A stretch of DNA of 64,000 nt from Pseudogemmobacter faecipullorum (GCF_020539525.1 NZ_JACDXX010000006.1:124001-188000), one strand, 5' to 3'; shown: positions 16,552 to 25,596, counted from the stretch's first letter. The notes: a model not told the origin generated them from the letters alone. Made by a program: numbers and translations.

Positions 16552-17223
16552 GTGACGCAGAAAACAGGGTTGCAGCTGAAAGCGCTGGCACGGGCTGCGG
16601 GGGCAGGCCTCGCCGGCCGCGCGATCAGCCTTTTCGCCAGGATTGTCACCGCGCCCCGCGCGATCTGGGCCGGAATAGAGCCGGTGCCGCGGCAGCGGGT
16701 CTATTTTGCCAATCACACTTCGAATGCCGATTTCGTGCTGCTCTGGACCGTGTTGCCGGGCAATCTGCGCCGCCAGACCCGGCCGGTGGCAGCGCTGGAT
16801 TACTGGCTGAAATCGCCTTTGCGCCGCTTTCTGATCCAGGATGTGTTCAATGCCGTGCTGATCGACCGCCGGCCCGAGCACCGGGTCGAGGATCCGGTTG
16901 ATCTGATGGAGGCGGCTTTGCGCACGGGCTCATCGCTGATCCTTTTCCCCGAAGGGGTGCGCAATATGGGCGATGAGGTTCTGCTGCCGTTCAGATCCGG
17001 CCTCTACCATCTGGCAAAGCGCCAGCCCGGGGTGGATCTGGTGCCGGTCTGGATCTCGAATCTGAACCGGGTGATGCCCAAGGGCGAGGTGGTGCCGCTG
17101 CCGCTGATCTGCAGCTTAAGTTTCGGCCCGGCGCTGCATCTGGGGGCGGATGAGCCGAAAGCGGCTTTCCTTGAGCGCGCCCGTGCGGCGCTGCTGGCAC
17201 AGCGCGAGGCGGCGCAGTCATGA
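16552..17223 (+). CDS. 1-acyl-sn-glycerol-3-phosphate acyltransferase (PlsC family)
   Basis: A 223-aa membrane acyltransferase with the catalytic NHX4D motif as NHTSNAD and a FPEGVR substrate-binding motif (normally EGTR). It would acylate lysophosphatidate to phosphatidate at the inner membrane. GTG start, 7 nt after cysE. It overlaps cdsA by ATGA, the first step of a three-gene phospholipid unit. The native acceptor could differ from lysophosphatidate. Confidence 0.85.
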   Translation: MTQKTGLQLKALARAAGAGLAGRAISLFARIVTAPRAIWAGIEPVPRQRVYFANHTSNADFVLLWTVLPGNLRRQTRPVAALDYWLKSPLRRFLIQDVFNAVLIDRRPEHRVEDPVDLMEAALRTGSSLILFPEGVRNMGDEVLLPFRSGLYHLAKRQPGVDLVPVWISNLNRVMPKGEVVPLPLICSLSFGPALHLGADEPKAAFLERARAALLAQREAAQS

Positions 17224-18161
17224 GTGAATCCCCGCATCTGATCTGGCTGCTGAGCGGCGTCGCGCTGATCCTGCTGATCGCCACCCTGACCGGGGCTTTG
17301 CTGCGCGCGCGGATCGCGCCAGATGGCAGCAATCCGGTGATCGAGAATCTGAATGCGCGGATCGCGGCCTGGTGGGGCATGGTGATCCTGCTGTCGCTGG
17401 CCTTTCTCGCCGGGCGGGTGGGGGTGGTGATCCTGTTCGCGGTCCTGTCCTTCTCGGCTCTGCGCGAATTTCTGACCCTGACCGCCAAGGCCCGGGCCGA
17501 TCACTGGTCTCTGGCGGCGGCGTTTTTCCTGGTGCTGCCGGTGCAATACTGGCTGGTTGGCATCGACTGGTACGGGCTCTATGCGATTTTCATCCCGGTC
17601 TATGCCTTCCTGCTGATGCCGGTGGTCTCGGCTTTGCGCGGTGAGACGAAGGGCTTTCTGACCCGGGTGGCCGAGACGCAATGGGCGCTGATGATCTCGG
17701 TCTATTGCGTCAGCCATGTGCCGGCGCTGCTGTCTTTGCAGATCCCCGGCTATGAGGGGCGCTCGGTCATTCTGATTGCCTGGCTGATCTTTACCGTGCA
17801 GCTCTCGGATGTGATGCAATATGTCTGGGGCAAGCTGCTGGGGCGGCATAAAGTGGCGCCGCAGCTCTCGCCCTCCAAGACCTGGGAGGGGCTGATCGGC
17901 GGCGTGCTGACCGCAACCCTGGCCGGAACAGCGCTGTGGTGGATGACGCCGTTTTCCATGGCCGGGGCCTTTGGCATGGCGCTTCTGGTGACATTGATGG
18001 GGTTTTTCGGTGGCCTCGTGATGTCGGCGATCAAGCGCGATAAGGGCGTCAAGGACTGGGGCCATCTGATCGCCGGACATGGCGGCTTTCTCGACCGGCT
18101 GGATTCGGTGGTCTTCGCCGCCCCGGTCTTCTTCCATATGACCCGCTGGTACTGGACCTGA
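17220..18161 (+). CDS. Phosphatidate cytidylyltransferase (CdsA family)
   Basis: A 313-aa polytopic membrane enzyme producing CDP-diacylglycerol from phosphatidate and CTP. About eight hydrophobic segments are visible. The signature region SDVMQYVWGKLLGRH...SPSKTWEG and the C-terminal SAIKRDKGVKDWG..IAGHGGFLDRLD motif are intact. It is overlapped by plsC upstream and lies 1 bp before the CDP-alcohol phosphotransferase. A second, housekeeping cdsA may exist elsewhere in the genome (beside the dxr/undecaprenyl genes), so this could be a specialised copy like E. coli YnbB. Confidence 0.85.
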   Translation: MSESPHLIWLLSGVALILLIATLTGALLRARIAPDGSNPVIENLNARIAAWWGMVILLSLAFLAGRVGVVILFAVLSFSALREFLTLTAKARADHWSLAAAFFLVLPVQYWLVGIDWYGLYAIFIPVYAFLLMPVVSALRGETKGFLTRVAETQWALMISVYCVSHVPALLSLQIPGYEGRSVILIAWLIFTVQLSDVMQYVWGKLLGRHKVAPQLSPSKTWEGLIGGVLTATLAGTALWWMTPFSMAGAFGMALLVTLMGFFGGLVMSAIKRDKGVKDWGHLIAGHGGFLDRLDSVVFAAPVFFHMTRWYWT

Positions 18162-18162
18162 G

Positions 18163-18864
18163 ATGAGTGATCTGATCCCCGACCCAAATGGACCGCGCCC
18201 TGAACCGGCTGGCTCTGAGCCTGAAAGCCGCAACCGCCGCCCGATCCGGCTGCGCGACAATGCGCTGATCCGCCGCCTCGCGCGCCGTCTCGCAGCCGGA
18301 GAGGTGACGCCGAATGAGATCTCGATGGCCTCAATGGGCTGTGCCGCGATTGCGCTGCTGGTGTTCTGGGCTGCCGGGCTTTCCGGGCCGCTGGTTCAGA
18401 CGGCGGGGCTGGTGCTGGCGGCTTTGCTGATCCAGGCCCGGCTGCTGTGCAATCTGCTCGACGGCATGGTGGCGGTTGAGGGCGGCAAGGGCTCGGCCTC
18501 GGGGGCGTTCTGGAATGAGGCGCCGGACCGGATCGCCGATCTTCTGTTCTTCTGGGGGGCAGGGCTTTTCGCCGGTCTGCCCGCGCTTGGGCTGGGGATT
18601 GGCGCGCTGGCGATCTGCAGCGCCTGGCTGCGCGAACTGGGCCGGGCCGAGGGCTTCCCCCCCGATTTCTCGGGGCCGATGGCCAAGCCGCAGCGGATGG
18701 CGGCGCTGACCCTTGCCGCTTTGGCGGCGGCTGTGCTGCCGCTGGCCTATAGCGGGGCGCAGATCATGGGCTTTGCGCTCTGGCTGATCCTTGCCGGGCT
18801 GATCGCTACGCTGATCCGCCGCTCGATGAAACTCCTCGCCCGGCTTGAGGCGCGCGGCCCTTAA
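18163..18864 (+). CDS. CDP-alcohol phosphotransferase family protein, variant motif
   Basis: A 233-aa membrane protein with about six hydrophobic segments. The active-site motif of the family, D-x2-D-G-x2-A-R-x8-G-x3-D-x3-D, appears here as NLLDGMVAV...GAFWNEAPD: the first Asp is Asn, Arg is Val and the third Asp is Asn. It ends the plsC-cdsA unit, so it likely uses the CDP-diacylglycerol made by its neighbour, resembling the E. coli ynbA-ynbB pair. The acceptor alcohol is unknown; loss of metal-ligand aspartates may mean altered chemistry. Confidence 0.75.
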   Translation: MSDLIPDPNGPRPEPAGSEPESRNRRPIRLRDNALIRRLARRLAAGEVTPNEISMASMGCAAIALLVFWAAGLSGPLVQTAGLVLAALLIQARLLCNLLDGMVAVEGGKGSASGAFWNEAPDRIADLLFFWGAGLFAGLPALGLGIGALAICSAWLRELGRAEGFPPDFSGPMAKPQRMAALTLAALAAAVLPLAYSGAQIMGFALWLILAGLIATLIRRSMKLLARLEARGP

Positions 18865-18894
18865 TTTCATCTGTCTGGAACTATCCCAGGGGGT

Positions 18895-18922
18895 CCGGGG
18901 GCCTGAAAGCCCCCGGCTTTTT
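18895..18922 (+). terminator. Intrinsic terminator after the phospholipid genes
   Basis: CCGGGGGC (18895-18902), 6-nt loop, GCCCCCGG (18909-18916), C, then five T (18918-18922). It separates the plus-strand unit from the convergent pdh operon. Confidence 0.88.
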
Positions 18923-18936
18923 CATGAGGGCCAGCC

Positions 18937-20262
18937 TTACGCCAGCATGGTCACCGGATTTTCCAGCGCCTCGACAATCGCCTTCATCAGCTGCGCGCCA
19001 AGCGCGCCATCGATCACCCGGTGATCGACCGAGAGGGTCATCGACATCACGGTCGCCACGCCAAGGCTGCCATCCTCCTGCACGACCGGCTTTTTCAGCC
19101 CGGCACCAACGGCGAGGATCGCGCCATGCGGCGGGTTGATCACCGCATCGAAATTCTCAATCCCGAACATGCCGAGATTGGAGATTGCGAAGCTGCCGCC
19201 CTGATATTCATGGGGGGCGAGCTTTTTCGATTTCGCCCGATGCGCCAGATCTTTCATCTCGGCCGACAAAGCCGAGAGCGATTTCTTATCGGCATCGCGC
19301 AAAACCGGGGTGAAAAGCCCGCCCTCAACCGCGACGGCCACCGCCACATCCGAGGGTTTGAGCTTCAGGATCCGGTCACCAGCCCAGACCGCATTGGCAT
19401 CGGCCACCTGCTGGAGCGCAATGGCGCAGGCCTTGATGACAAAGTCATTGACCGAAAGCTTGACGCCGCGCCCGGTCAGGGCGTGGTTCAGATCGGCGCG
19501 GAAGGCCATCAGCGCGTCGAGTTTCACCTCGCGGCGCAGATAGAAATGCGGGATGGTCTGTTTGGCCTCGCTCAGCCGCGCGGCGATGGTGCGGCGCATA
19601 CCGTCGAGCGCGACCTCCTCGAAAGCGCGGTCCTGGTACATTTTCAGCACCGTCTCGGGCGAGAGGCCAGCCGGGGCTGCGGCTTTGGCCGGAGCCGCCG
19701 CCGCTGCGGGCATCGAACCCGCCGCGGCAGCTGCTGCCGCGGGCGCCGGGGCCGGGGCCGCGCCAGGCTGTGCCGCCTCAACATCGGCCTTGACGATGCG
19801 GCCATGCGGGCCAGAGCCCTGGACCAGGGTCAGGTCCAGCCCCTTATCCTTTGCGATGCGCCGCGCCAGTGGCGAGGCGAAGACACGCGCGCCCTGAGCC
19901 GCAGGCGCGGCAGCCGGGGCGGCGGCTTGGGCTTTGACGGGGTCCGCCTTCGGGGCTTCCGCCTTGGCGGCCTCTGGCTCTGCGGCTGCCGGAGCGGCCT
20001 CGGCGGCCGAAGCATCCTCGCCCTCTTCCAGCAGCACGGCGATCGGGGCGTTCACTTTGACGCCCGCCGTGCCCTCAGCGATCAGGATTTTTCCGATCAC
20101 GCCCTCATCCACCGCCTCAAATTCCATCGTCGCCTTATCGGTTTCGATTTCAGCGATGATCTGGCCGGATTTGACGTTGTCACCCTCTTTCACCAGCCAT
20201 TTCGCCAGGCTGCCCTCTTCCATGGTCGGGGACAAAGCGGGCATCAGGATCTGAATTGCCAT
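18937..20262 (-). CDS. pdhC: Pyruvate dehydrogenase E2, dihydrolipoamide acetyltransferase
   Basis: A 441-aa E2 core that transfers acetyl groups from lipoyl arms to CoA. One N-terminal lipoyl domain carries the modified Lys in [10 protein letters not shown] (about residue 43). A flexible Ala/Pro-rich linker follows, then an E1/E3-binding domain ([30 protein letters not shown], about 128-165), a second linker, and the catalytic domain ending with the [10 protein letters not shown] active-site motif near residue 413. It is the third gene of the minus-strand pdhABC operon. Confidence 0.95.
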   Translation of the reverse strand: MAIQILMPALSPTMEEGSLAKWLVKEGDNVKSGQIIAEIETDKATMEFEAVDEGVIGKILIAEGTAGVKVNAPIAVLLEEGEDASAAEAAPAAAEPEAAKAEAPKADPVKAQAAAPAAAPAAQGARVFASPLARRIAKDKGLDLTLVQGSGPHGRIVKADVEAAQPGAAPAPAPAAAAAAAGSMPAAAAAPAKAAAPAGLSPETVLKMYQDRAFEEVALDGMRRTIAARLSEAKQTIPHFYLRREVKLDALMAFRADLNHALTGRGVKLSVNDFVIKACAIALQQVADANAVWAGDRILKLKPSDVAVAVAVEGGLFTPVLRDADKKSLSALSAEMKDLAHRAKSKKLAPHEYQGGSFAISNLGMFGIENFDAVINPPHGAILAVGAGLKKPVVQEDGSLGVATVMSMTLSVDHRVIDGALGAQLMKAIVEALENPVTMLA

Positions 20263-20278
20263 ATCTCTTTTCCCTCCC

Positions 20279-21682
20279 TCAGCGGTAGCAGACGGTTTTC
20301 ACCGCCTCGACGATTTCAGCCGGGGTGATCAGCGCCAGCTTCTCAAGGTTTGCCGCATAGGGCATCGGCACATCCTTACCGGTGCAGGTGATCACCGGCG
20401 CGTCGAGATGATCGAAGGCGCGCTGCATGATGGTCGAGGCGAGGTGATCGCCGATCGAGCCTACCGGGAAGCCCTCTTCCACGGTGACGCAGCGGTTGGT
20501 TTTTGCGACCGAGGCCAGGATGGTGTCGTAATCAATCGGGCGCAGGGTGCGCAGATTGATTACCTCGGCCTCGATGCCCTGTTTCGCCAGCTCTTCCGCT
20601 GCCGCGAGCGCATGGGAAACGCCGATGCCGAAGGAGACCATGGTCACATCCGAACCGGCGCGCACCACCGAGGCCTTGCCGAAGGGAATAGTGAAATCAT
20701 CCCCGACCGGCACTTCAAACGAGCGGCCATACATGATCTCATTTTCGAGGAAGATCACCGGGTTATTGTCGCGGATCGCGGTTTTCAGCAGGCCCTTGGC
20801 ATCGGCTGCCGACCAGGGCATCGCCACTTTCAGACCCGGGATCGCGGCATACCAGGCGGCGTAATCCTGGCTGTGCTGCGCGCCGACACGGGCGGCGGCG
20901 CCATTCGGGCCACGAAACACCATCGGCGAGCCCATCTGACCGCCCGACATGTAAAGCGTCTTGGCGGCCGAGTTGATGATATGGTCAATCGCCTGCATGG
21001 CGAAGTTGAAGGTCATAAACTCGACAATCGGGCGCAGGCCGCCCCAGGAGGCGCCGACCGCGATCCCGGCAAAGCCATGTTCGGTGATCGGGGTGTCGAC
21101 CACGCGTTTGGCGCCGAACTCATCCAGCAGGCCCTGGCTGATCTTATAGGCGCCCTGATATTCGCCGACCTCTTCGCCCATCAGGAAGACATTCGGATCG
21201 GCGCGCATTTCTTCGGCCATGGCCTCGCGCAGAGCTTCGCGCACGGTCATGGTTTTGGTCTGCACCCCTGCGGGCAGATCGCTATGCGGCCAGGATTGCG
21301 GCACCTCTGCCGGGGCGGCAGGCGCAGGCGCGGCCGGTTTCACCGCCGAGGCCGGAACGCCGGGCGCAGCCTCGGGCGAGGGGGCAGGGCTGTCTGCCGC
21401 TTTGGGCGCAGCGGCTGCCGGCGCGTCGGACAGGCTCTCGCCATCCTCAACCAGCACTGCAATCGGGGTGTTTACCTTTACCCCGGCGGTGCCCTCGGCG
21501 ATCAGCAGTCTGCCGACCTTGCCCTCATCGACGGCCTCAAACTCCATCGTTGCCTTATCGGTCTCAATCTCGGCGATGATCTGGCCCGATTTGACCTCAT
21601 CGCCTTCTTTTACCAGCCATTTGGCGAGCGTGCCTTCCTCCATCGTCGGAGAAAGCGCCGGCATCAGAATTTCTACGGCCAT
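20279..21682 (-). CDS. pdhB: Pyruvate dehydrogenase E1 beta subunit with N-terminal lipoyl domain
   Basis: A 467-aa E1-beta. Residues 1-80 are a lipoyl domain ([18 protein letters not shown]) almost identical to that of PdhC, followed by a Pro/Ala linker (about 85-130) and the transketolase-like E1-beta body ([28 protein letters not shown] onward). The extra lipoyl domain is a known alphaproteobacterial trait. It lies 12 bp after pdhA and 16 bp before pdhC on the same strand. Confidence 0.95.
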   Translation of the reverse strand: MAVEILMPALSPTMEEGTLAKWLVKEGDEVKSGQIIAEIETDKATMEFEAVDEGKVGRLLIAEGTAGVKVNTPIAVLVEDGESLSDAPAAAAPKAADSPAPSPEAAPGVPASAVKPAAPAPAAPAEVPQSWPHSDLPAGVQTKTMTVREALREAMAEEMRADPNVFLMGEEVGEYQGAYKISQGLLDEFGAKRVVDTPITEHGFAGIAVGASWGGLRPIVEFMTFNFAMQAIDHIINSAAKTLYMSGGQMGSPMVFRGPNGAAARVGAQHSQDYAAWYAAIPGLKVAMPWSAADAKGLLKTAIRDNNPVIFLENEIMYGRSFEVPVGDDFTIPFGKASVVRAGSDVTMVSFGIGVSHALAAAEELAKQGIEAEVINLRTLRPIDYDTILASVAKTNRCVTVEEGFPVGSIGDHLASTIMQRAFDHLDAPVITCTGKDVPMPYAANLEKLALITPAEIVEAVKTVCYR

Positions 21683-21694
21683 CTTTCTTCCCCC

Positions 21695-22681
21695 TCAGAC
21701 GGTAATATCGGTCCAGAGATCCTCGACAGGAGGCTCCGGGCTGTCTTTTGCAAATTCGGCCGATTCATTGACGAGGGCCTTGATATCACGGTCGATGGCC
21801 TTGAGATCCTCTTCCGAGGCGAGGCCACCCTGCAGCAGCAGGTCGCGCACATGTTCAATGCAGTCTTTCTCGGTCTTGATCTTCTCGACCTCTTCGCGGG
21901 TGCGGTATTTCGCCGGATCCGACATCGAATGGCCGCGGTAGCGATAGGTCATCATCTCAAGAATATAGGGGCCCTTGCCGGCGCGGCAGTGCGCCACGGC
22001 CTTTTCGCCCGCCGCTTTGACCGCCAGCACATCCATGCCGTCGACCTGTTCGCCCGGGATGCCATAGGCCACGCCGCGCTCAAACAAAGTGGTGGATTTG
22101 GTCGAGCGCCGCATCGAGGTGCCCATGGCATACTGATTGTTTTCAATGACGAAAATACAGGGCAGCGACCAGAGTTCAGCCATATTATAGGTCTCATAGA
22201 CCTGGCCCTGGTTGGCCGCGCCATCGCCGAAATAGGTGAAGGTCACATTGTCATTGCCGAGATATTTATCGGCGAAGGAAAGACCTGCGCCCAGCGGCAC
22301 CTGGGCGCCGACAATGCCATGGCCGCCGTAGAAATGTTTCTCTTTCGAGAACATATGCATCGAGCCGCCCTTGCCTTTGGAATAGCCGCCGATGCGGCCG
22401 GTCAGCTCGGCCATAACGCCCCTGGCATCCATCCCACAGGCCAGCATATGGCCGTGATCGCGGTAAGAGGTCAGGCGTTTGTCGCCCTCTTTCGCTGCCG
22501 CCTCGAGGCCGACAACCACTGCTTCCTGGCCGATATAGAGATGGCAGAAGCCGCCGATCAGGCCCATGCCGTAGAGCTGGCCGGCTTTTTCCTCAAAGCG
22601 GCGGATCAGCAGCATTTCGCGGTAGAATTTCAGCAGCTCTTCTTTCGAGACATTCGGTCTCGCATCTGGCTTGCGTGCCAC
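21695..22681 (-). CDS. pdhA: Pyruvate dehydrogenase E1 alpha subunit
   Basis: A 328-aa thiamine-diphosphate-binding E1-alpha with the TPP motif GDGAANQGQVYE and the phosphorylation-loop-like RYRGHSMSDPAKYR region. The start is GTG, with GGGAGGGG immediately upstream. As first gene of the operon it should carry its promoter in 22682-22770. No lpd (E3) gene is present downstream in the window. Confidence 0.95.
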   Translation of the reverse strand: MARKPDARPNVSKEELLKFYREMLLIRRFEEKAGQLYGMGLIGGFCHLYIGQEAVVVGLEAAAKEGDKRLTSYRDHGHMLACGMDARGVMAELTGRIGGYSKGKGGSMHMFSKEKHFYGGHGIVGAQVPLGAGLSFADKYLGNDNVTFTYFGDGAANQGQVYETYNMAELWSLPCIFVIENNQYAMGTSMRRSTKSTTLFERGVAYGIPGEQVDGMDVLAVKAAGEKAVAHCRAGKGPYILEMMTYRYRGHSMSDPAKYRTREEVEKIKTEKDCIEHVRDLLLQGGLASEEDLKAIDRDIKALVNESAEFAKDSPEPPVEDLWTDITV

Positions 22682-22979
22682 AGGCCCCTCCCAGGATCGG
22701 TGAATGTGGATTGTTTAACGTTAAACTATCGAGAGACTATCGATTTTTGCAGGGCTTGGCAAGAATTCTGCACCAAAGAGGTGCTGGCCTGCAAGCTCTC
22801 GCCTGGCTGCAGCTGCAGCATAGGGAAGGGGGCGCCGATCGAGGAAAGGCTGCGATCCTGAAAACGCTGCGGCCCCGGCGGGCGCACTGTTTCAGCGCTG
22901 GCCCGCAACGGTATCGGCTTTCGCATGTCGGGCGCGTTAAACCCGGCCTGCCGGGCGGCTTTGCGGGGTGAAGGGCCTC
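22682..22979 (-). promoter_or_regulatory. pdhA upstream region with 14-bp palindrome and direct repeat
   Basis: This gene-free stretch contains the perfect palindrome GTTTAACGTTAAAC at 22713-22726, centred about 38 bp upstream of the pdhA start, and next to it CTATCG repeated directly (22726-22731 and 22737-22742). Reading the minus strand, a possible TTGCCA/TAGTCT pair with a 17-nt spacer lies around 22732-22761. The palindrome would then sit just downstream of the -10, a place suited to a repressor. The rest of the region shows nothing recognisable. Confidence 0.5.
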
Positions 22980-23615
22980 TCAAACAGTGTTGAGCAATGC
23001 GCGAAAACAGGCAGCGTCTGCATGGACCAGGCTGGATGCACGGGCATCGCTATGCGTTGCCAGATAGCGCCCGACCAGTTCATAGCCGAGGGAATAGCCC
23101 AGCCATGCCGGGAACTCCTGTGATCCGAAAAACCATTCAGCATGATTATAATCGGCGCTTTGCCAATCTGCCTGAGCTTTGAGGAAGTAGGGACGCAAGG
23201 TGCTGGCTGGTAGTTGCTCCCAGGGTTCGCGCTCGCCGCCATAGGCTTCCTGTGCGAAATGCCCGGCCAACCCCTCCGAAACAAGCGCCTCACCCAGTGT
23301 TTTGCCATAGCCTGGACCGTCCCAGCGCGAGGAGTGATGCAGCTCATGTGCCAGCATTCGTTCCAAAGACTGTGAAGGGTTCGCCCGCAGGGCAGGGTTT
23401 TCGGGATCTGCGGTCACGTAGATCAGCCCCCTTTCGGGAGCATATCCCAGATGCCCCTTCTCCTGAATGACCGCTTTCCCGGCTCGCAGGATCACATCCG
23501 TATCGCGCAGCGGCAAATGCCTTGCAGATACCGAAAACGCATCCTCCAGCCGCTCTGAAATCCATTCCGCTATGCTGGTAAGCTGATGGCGGGCATTGAT
23601 GATGTGTAAGGTCAT
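22980..23615 (-). CDS. DUF2268-type putative zinc metalloprotease
   Basis: A 211-aa protein with HELHH at residues 90-94, a HExxH zinc-protease signature, followed by SEGLAGHFAQEAYG whose Glu could be the third ligand, and a YSLGYELVGRYL block typical of DUF2268 proteins. No signal peptide is seen. Start choice is uncertain: ATG 23615 gives the usual family N-terminus (MTLHIINARH); ATG 23624 and GTG 23639 are in frame, none with a clear ribosome-binding site. GC content is clearly lower than in neighbouring genes (about 48% in 23101-23160 by hand count). The substrate is unknown. Confidence 0.72.
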   Translation of the reverse strand: MTLHIINARHQLTSIAEWISERLEDAFSVSARHLPLRDTDVILRAGKAVIQEKGHLGYAPERGLIYVTADPENPALRANPSQSLERMLAHELHHSSRWDGPGYGKTLGEALVSEGLAGHFAQEAYGGEREPWEQLPASTLRPYFLKAQADWQSADYNHAEWFFGSQEFPAWLGYSLGYELVGRYLATHSDARASSLVHADAACFRALLNTV

Positions 23616-23767
23616 CTGAGGCATGTTGCTTATTATCACATCTGATTGCAGATGTCCGCAGAGGGATCTGTGTGACGAATCCGGCGGCCTGAGCCCGCCA
23701 GTCGTGCCGGGTCAGTCGTGCTGGATCACACGCCTGCCGGGACCACTATGCGGGGGAAGCAGGCCAG

Positions 23768-24505
23768 TCAGGGAAAAACCCGTTCCAGCGCTCCCGAGGC
23801 GATCAGGCTATCGGTCGTAACAATCGACAGATTAGCAATCTGCGTTTCCCAGCAGCTGTCAAAAGATGTCTCATATTCGCAATATCGATGCGCTGCGAGA
23901 AGCTGTCGAAGCTCAGGCTCAAGGTCCTGCGGTCCGTTCAGCAGAACGCCCAGACGGGCGGGGGAACCCAGAACAATGCCAGCGTTCAGGGCCGCTTCAT
24001 ATGCCAGTTCGGCACCATAAAATGCCCCATTCCCGAATAAAAACTGATTATCCTGCGGGGCACCGTAGGCGATGAGCAGGGCAAATTTCGCCATCGGACC
24101 AGCGGTCATCACATCGGTTTCAGGATTGTAATCCGGGTCAAGCTGGCCTGGACGATAGGCGGCATAATCATCGCCTGACAGGCCATCGACAAATGCATAG
24201 AGCATTTCCTCTGTGACGCCGTTGTCGTGATCGACAAAAACCACGCGAGGGCCACCGCTGCTTGGCCGTAAAATCCCCACCGTGGCCCACCGAAGGCTGA
24301 AAGTGCGCTTCACTGCCTCGTCGGCTTCGTTGATGCCATTTCGGAAAATCAGGTCTCCGGGTCGCCAGTCCCATGCCGCTTCGGTCATGACCGCTGAATA
24401 GTCAGGCTGGCCAGGCTCTGGTCCTGCCATGGTATCCTCATCTTGCGCCCATGCTGGCACATTGAGAACGAAAGTCGCAGAAGCAGCCAGGATCGTGTGT
24501 TTCAT
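23768..24505 (-). CDS. Secreted YiiX-like (permuted papain fold) protein, catalytic residues lost
   Basis: A 245-aa protein with a signal peptide (residues 1-20, cleaved after AWA). The body resembles the YiiX/YebB NlpC-P60 superfamily: WRPGDLIFRNG, WATVGILR, FYGAELAYEAALNAGI and a late IVTTDSLIAS. In active members the second motif is SHVGI-like and the third YCSEL-like; here the His position is Thr75 and the Cys position is Gly164. It is therefore predicted to be a non-catalytic binding protein. ATG 24505 was chosen because it gives the signal peptide directly and has AGAGAAG upstream. Lower GC than the surroundings. The family call is from motif memory. Confidence 0.6.
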   Translation of the reverse strand: MKHTILAASATFVLNVPAWAQDEDTMAGPEPGQPDYSAVMTEAAWDWRPGDLIFRNGINEADEAVKRTFSLRWATVGILRPSSGGPRVVFVDHDNGVTEEMLYAFVDGLSGDDYAAYRPGQLDPDYNPETDVMTAGPMAKFALLIAYGAPQDNQFLFGNGAFYGAELAYEAALNAGIVLGSPARLGVLLNGPQDLEPELRQLLAAHRYCEYETSFDSCWETQIANLSIVTTDSLIASGALERVFP

Positions 24506-24778
24506 GTTCTTCTCTGCCAATCATGATACTTGCCTGTGGAACTTTAGGCCGGGCGCCGAATGCCCGCAAAGGGCTCATATCCTCAGCGTTTCCCTGACAA
24601 AACGGGGATGGCAGCAGCAGCCGGAGGCCCCGCCTGGCTCTGGCTGGGGTCCGCCTCAGCTGTTGCTCTCGGGTCAGACCTGCTCTGCCGCCTCTGGCCG
24701 GTCCGGGGGCGAAAAAGCGCGGCAATTCTGTTATACTATGGCTGCAGCCCGGGAGTGACCGGGGATGGGGAGAGAAAA

Positions 24779-25117
24779 ATGCCGCGTTTTCTGGCCGTTT
24801 ACACATTGCAGCCCGCGGATCGCGACCGGTTCCGGGCTCTGCCACAGGAAGAGCAGGCCGCGCTCGAGGCGAGGGGCGTCGCGGAATGGGGCGCCTGGGA
24901 GGCGCGATATGCGGACCGGATCCTCGATCCCGGCGGCATGTCGGGCAAGACCACCCGCGTCACCCGCGAGGGGATCGGCCCGGGCGAAAACCTCTGGTGT
25001 GGCTATCTGGTGGTCGAGGCCGGGGACGCGCGCGCTGCGGCCGAAATGTTTGTCGGCCATCCGCATCTGACGACCTTTCCCGGGGATGGCGTCGATATCA
25101 TGCCGCTGTTGACCTGA
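24779..25117 (+). CDS. Small YCII-like conserved hypothetical protein
   Basis: A 112-aa protein: MPRFLAVYTLQ at the start, a helix rich in Ala/Glu, GPGENLWCGYLVVEAGDARAAAEMFVGHPHL and FPGDGVDIMPLL at the end. The beta-alpha-beta pattern with a GHPHL turn resembles the YCII-related dimeric alpha/beta-barrel proteins. No catalytic function can be assigned. GGGGAGAG lies 5 nt upstream of ATG 24779. TATACT at 24732-24737 is a possible -10 without a good -35. Confidence 0.65.
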   Translation: MPRFLAVYTLQPADRDRFRALPQEEQAALEARGVAEWGAWEARYADRILDPGGMSGKTTRVTREGIGPGENLWCGYLVVEAGDARAAAEMFVGHPHLTTFPGDGVDIMPLLT

Positions 25118-25143
25118 GGCGGGAAGGGCAGGGCCGAAGCGGC

Positions 25144-25464
25144 TCAGCGGATCACGATCTCATCAAAGCGCATATAGCCCAGCACATCGCGGGCGCGCTC
25201 ATCGAGCAGATCACTGTCGAGGTAATTGTCGGAAAGGCGGTGCGTCAGGTTCTGCATTGCCGCCAGCTCGGCAGCCAGCCGGTCGCGCTCCCCGCGCAGA
25301 ACCTCGGCTTCAGCGTTGATTTCGACGCGCCGAAACACGCCGAAATCACCTTGTACCGCTGCAAAGATGAAATAGAGACCCAGAGTGAAGGCGATGGCGA
25401 AATAGATCAGCCCGCCAATATTGCCCGTTCTCTGAACCCTGACCATCTGCAAACACTGCCTCAT
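25144..25464 (-). CDS. ftsB: Septum formation initiator (FtsB/DivIC family)
   Basis: A 106-aa bitopic protein: short cytoplasmic N-terminus, one transmembrane helix (IGGLIYFAIAFTLGLYFIFAA, about residues 16-36), a periplasmic coiled coil (EAEVLRGERDRLAAELAAMQ), and the ERARDVLGYMRFDEIVI C-terminus typical of alphaproteobacterial FtsB. It would join FtsL and FtsQ in the divisome. ATG 25464 has AGAGGGG just upstream; an internal ATG at codon 7 is also possible. In relatives this gene is usually close to pdhA; here two low-GC genes and a plus-strand gene lie between. Confidence 0.85.
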   Translation of the reverse strand: MRQCLQMVRVQRTGNIGGLIYFAIAFTLGLYFIFAAVQGDFGVFRRVEINAEAEVLRGERDRLAAELAAMQNLTHRLSDNYLDSDLLDERARDVLGYMRFDEIVIR

Positions 25465-25515
25465 TCGCCCCTCTTAACCGGGGGCATGGCCGAATCATTA
25501 CATGAAACGAATCAG

Positions 25516-25546
25516 AAGGGAATCCCATATCTGCAGGGATTCCCTT
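25516..25546 (-). terminator. Hairpin between fructose-bisphosphate aldolase and ftsB
   Basis: A perfect 10-bp stem AAGGGAATCC (25516-25525) / GGATTCCCTT (25537-25546) with an 11-nt loop. The T-rich stretch (AATTTT) follows on the plus strand, so the orientation is ambiguous; by position it would most usefully end the minus-strand aldolase transcript. Confidence 0.55.
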
Positions 25547-25596
25547 AATTTTAAGGCTATGGGCCAGGGGCAGGGTTTTGCCCCCTCGCGCCCTGA

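Noticed and set aside
22713-22726. CtrA box at the pdhA palindrome
   Set aside because: The spacing is TTAA-N2-TTAA, not the required N7.
20408-22861. 817-codon plus-strand open frame opposite pdhA and pdhB
   Set aside because: Mirror of pdhA/pdhB codons; no domain recognisable.
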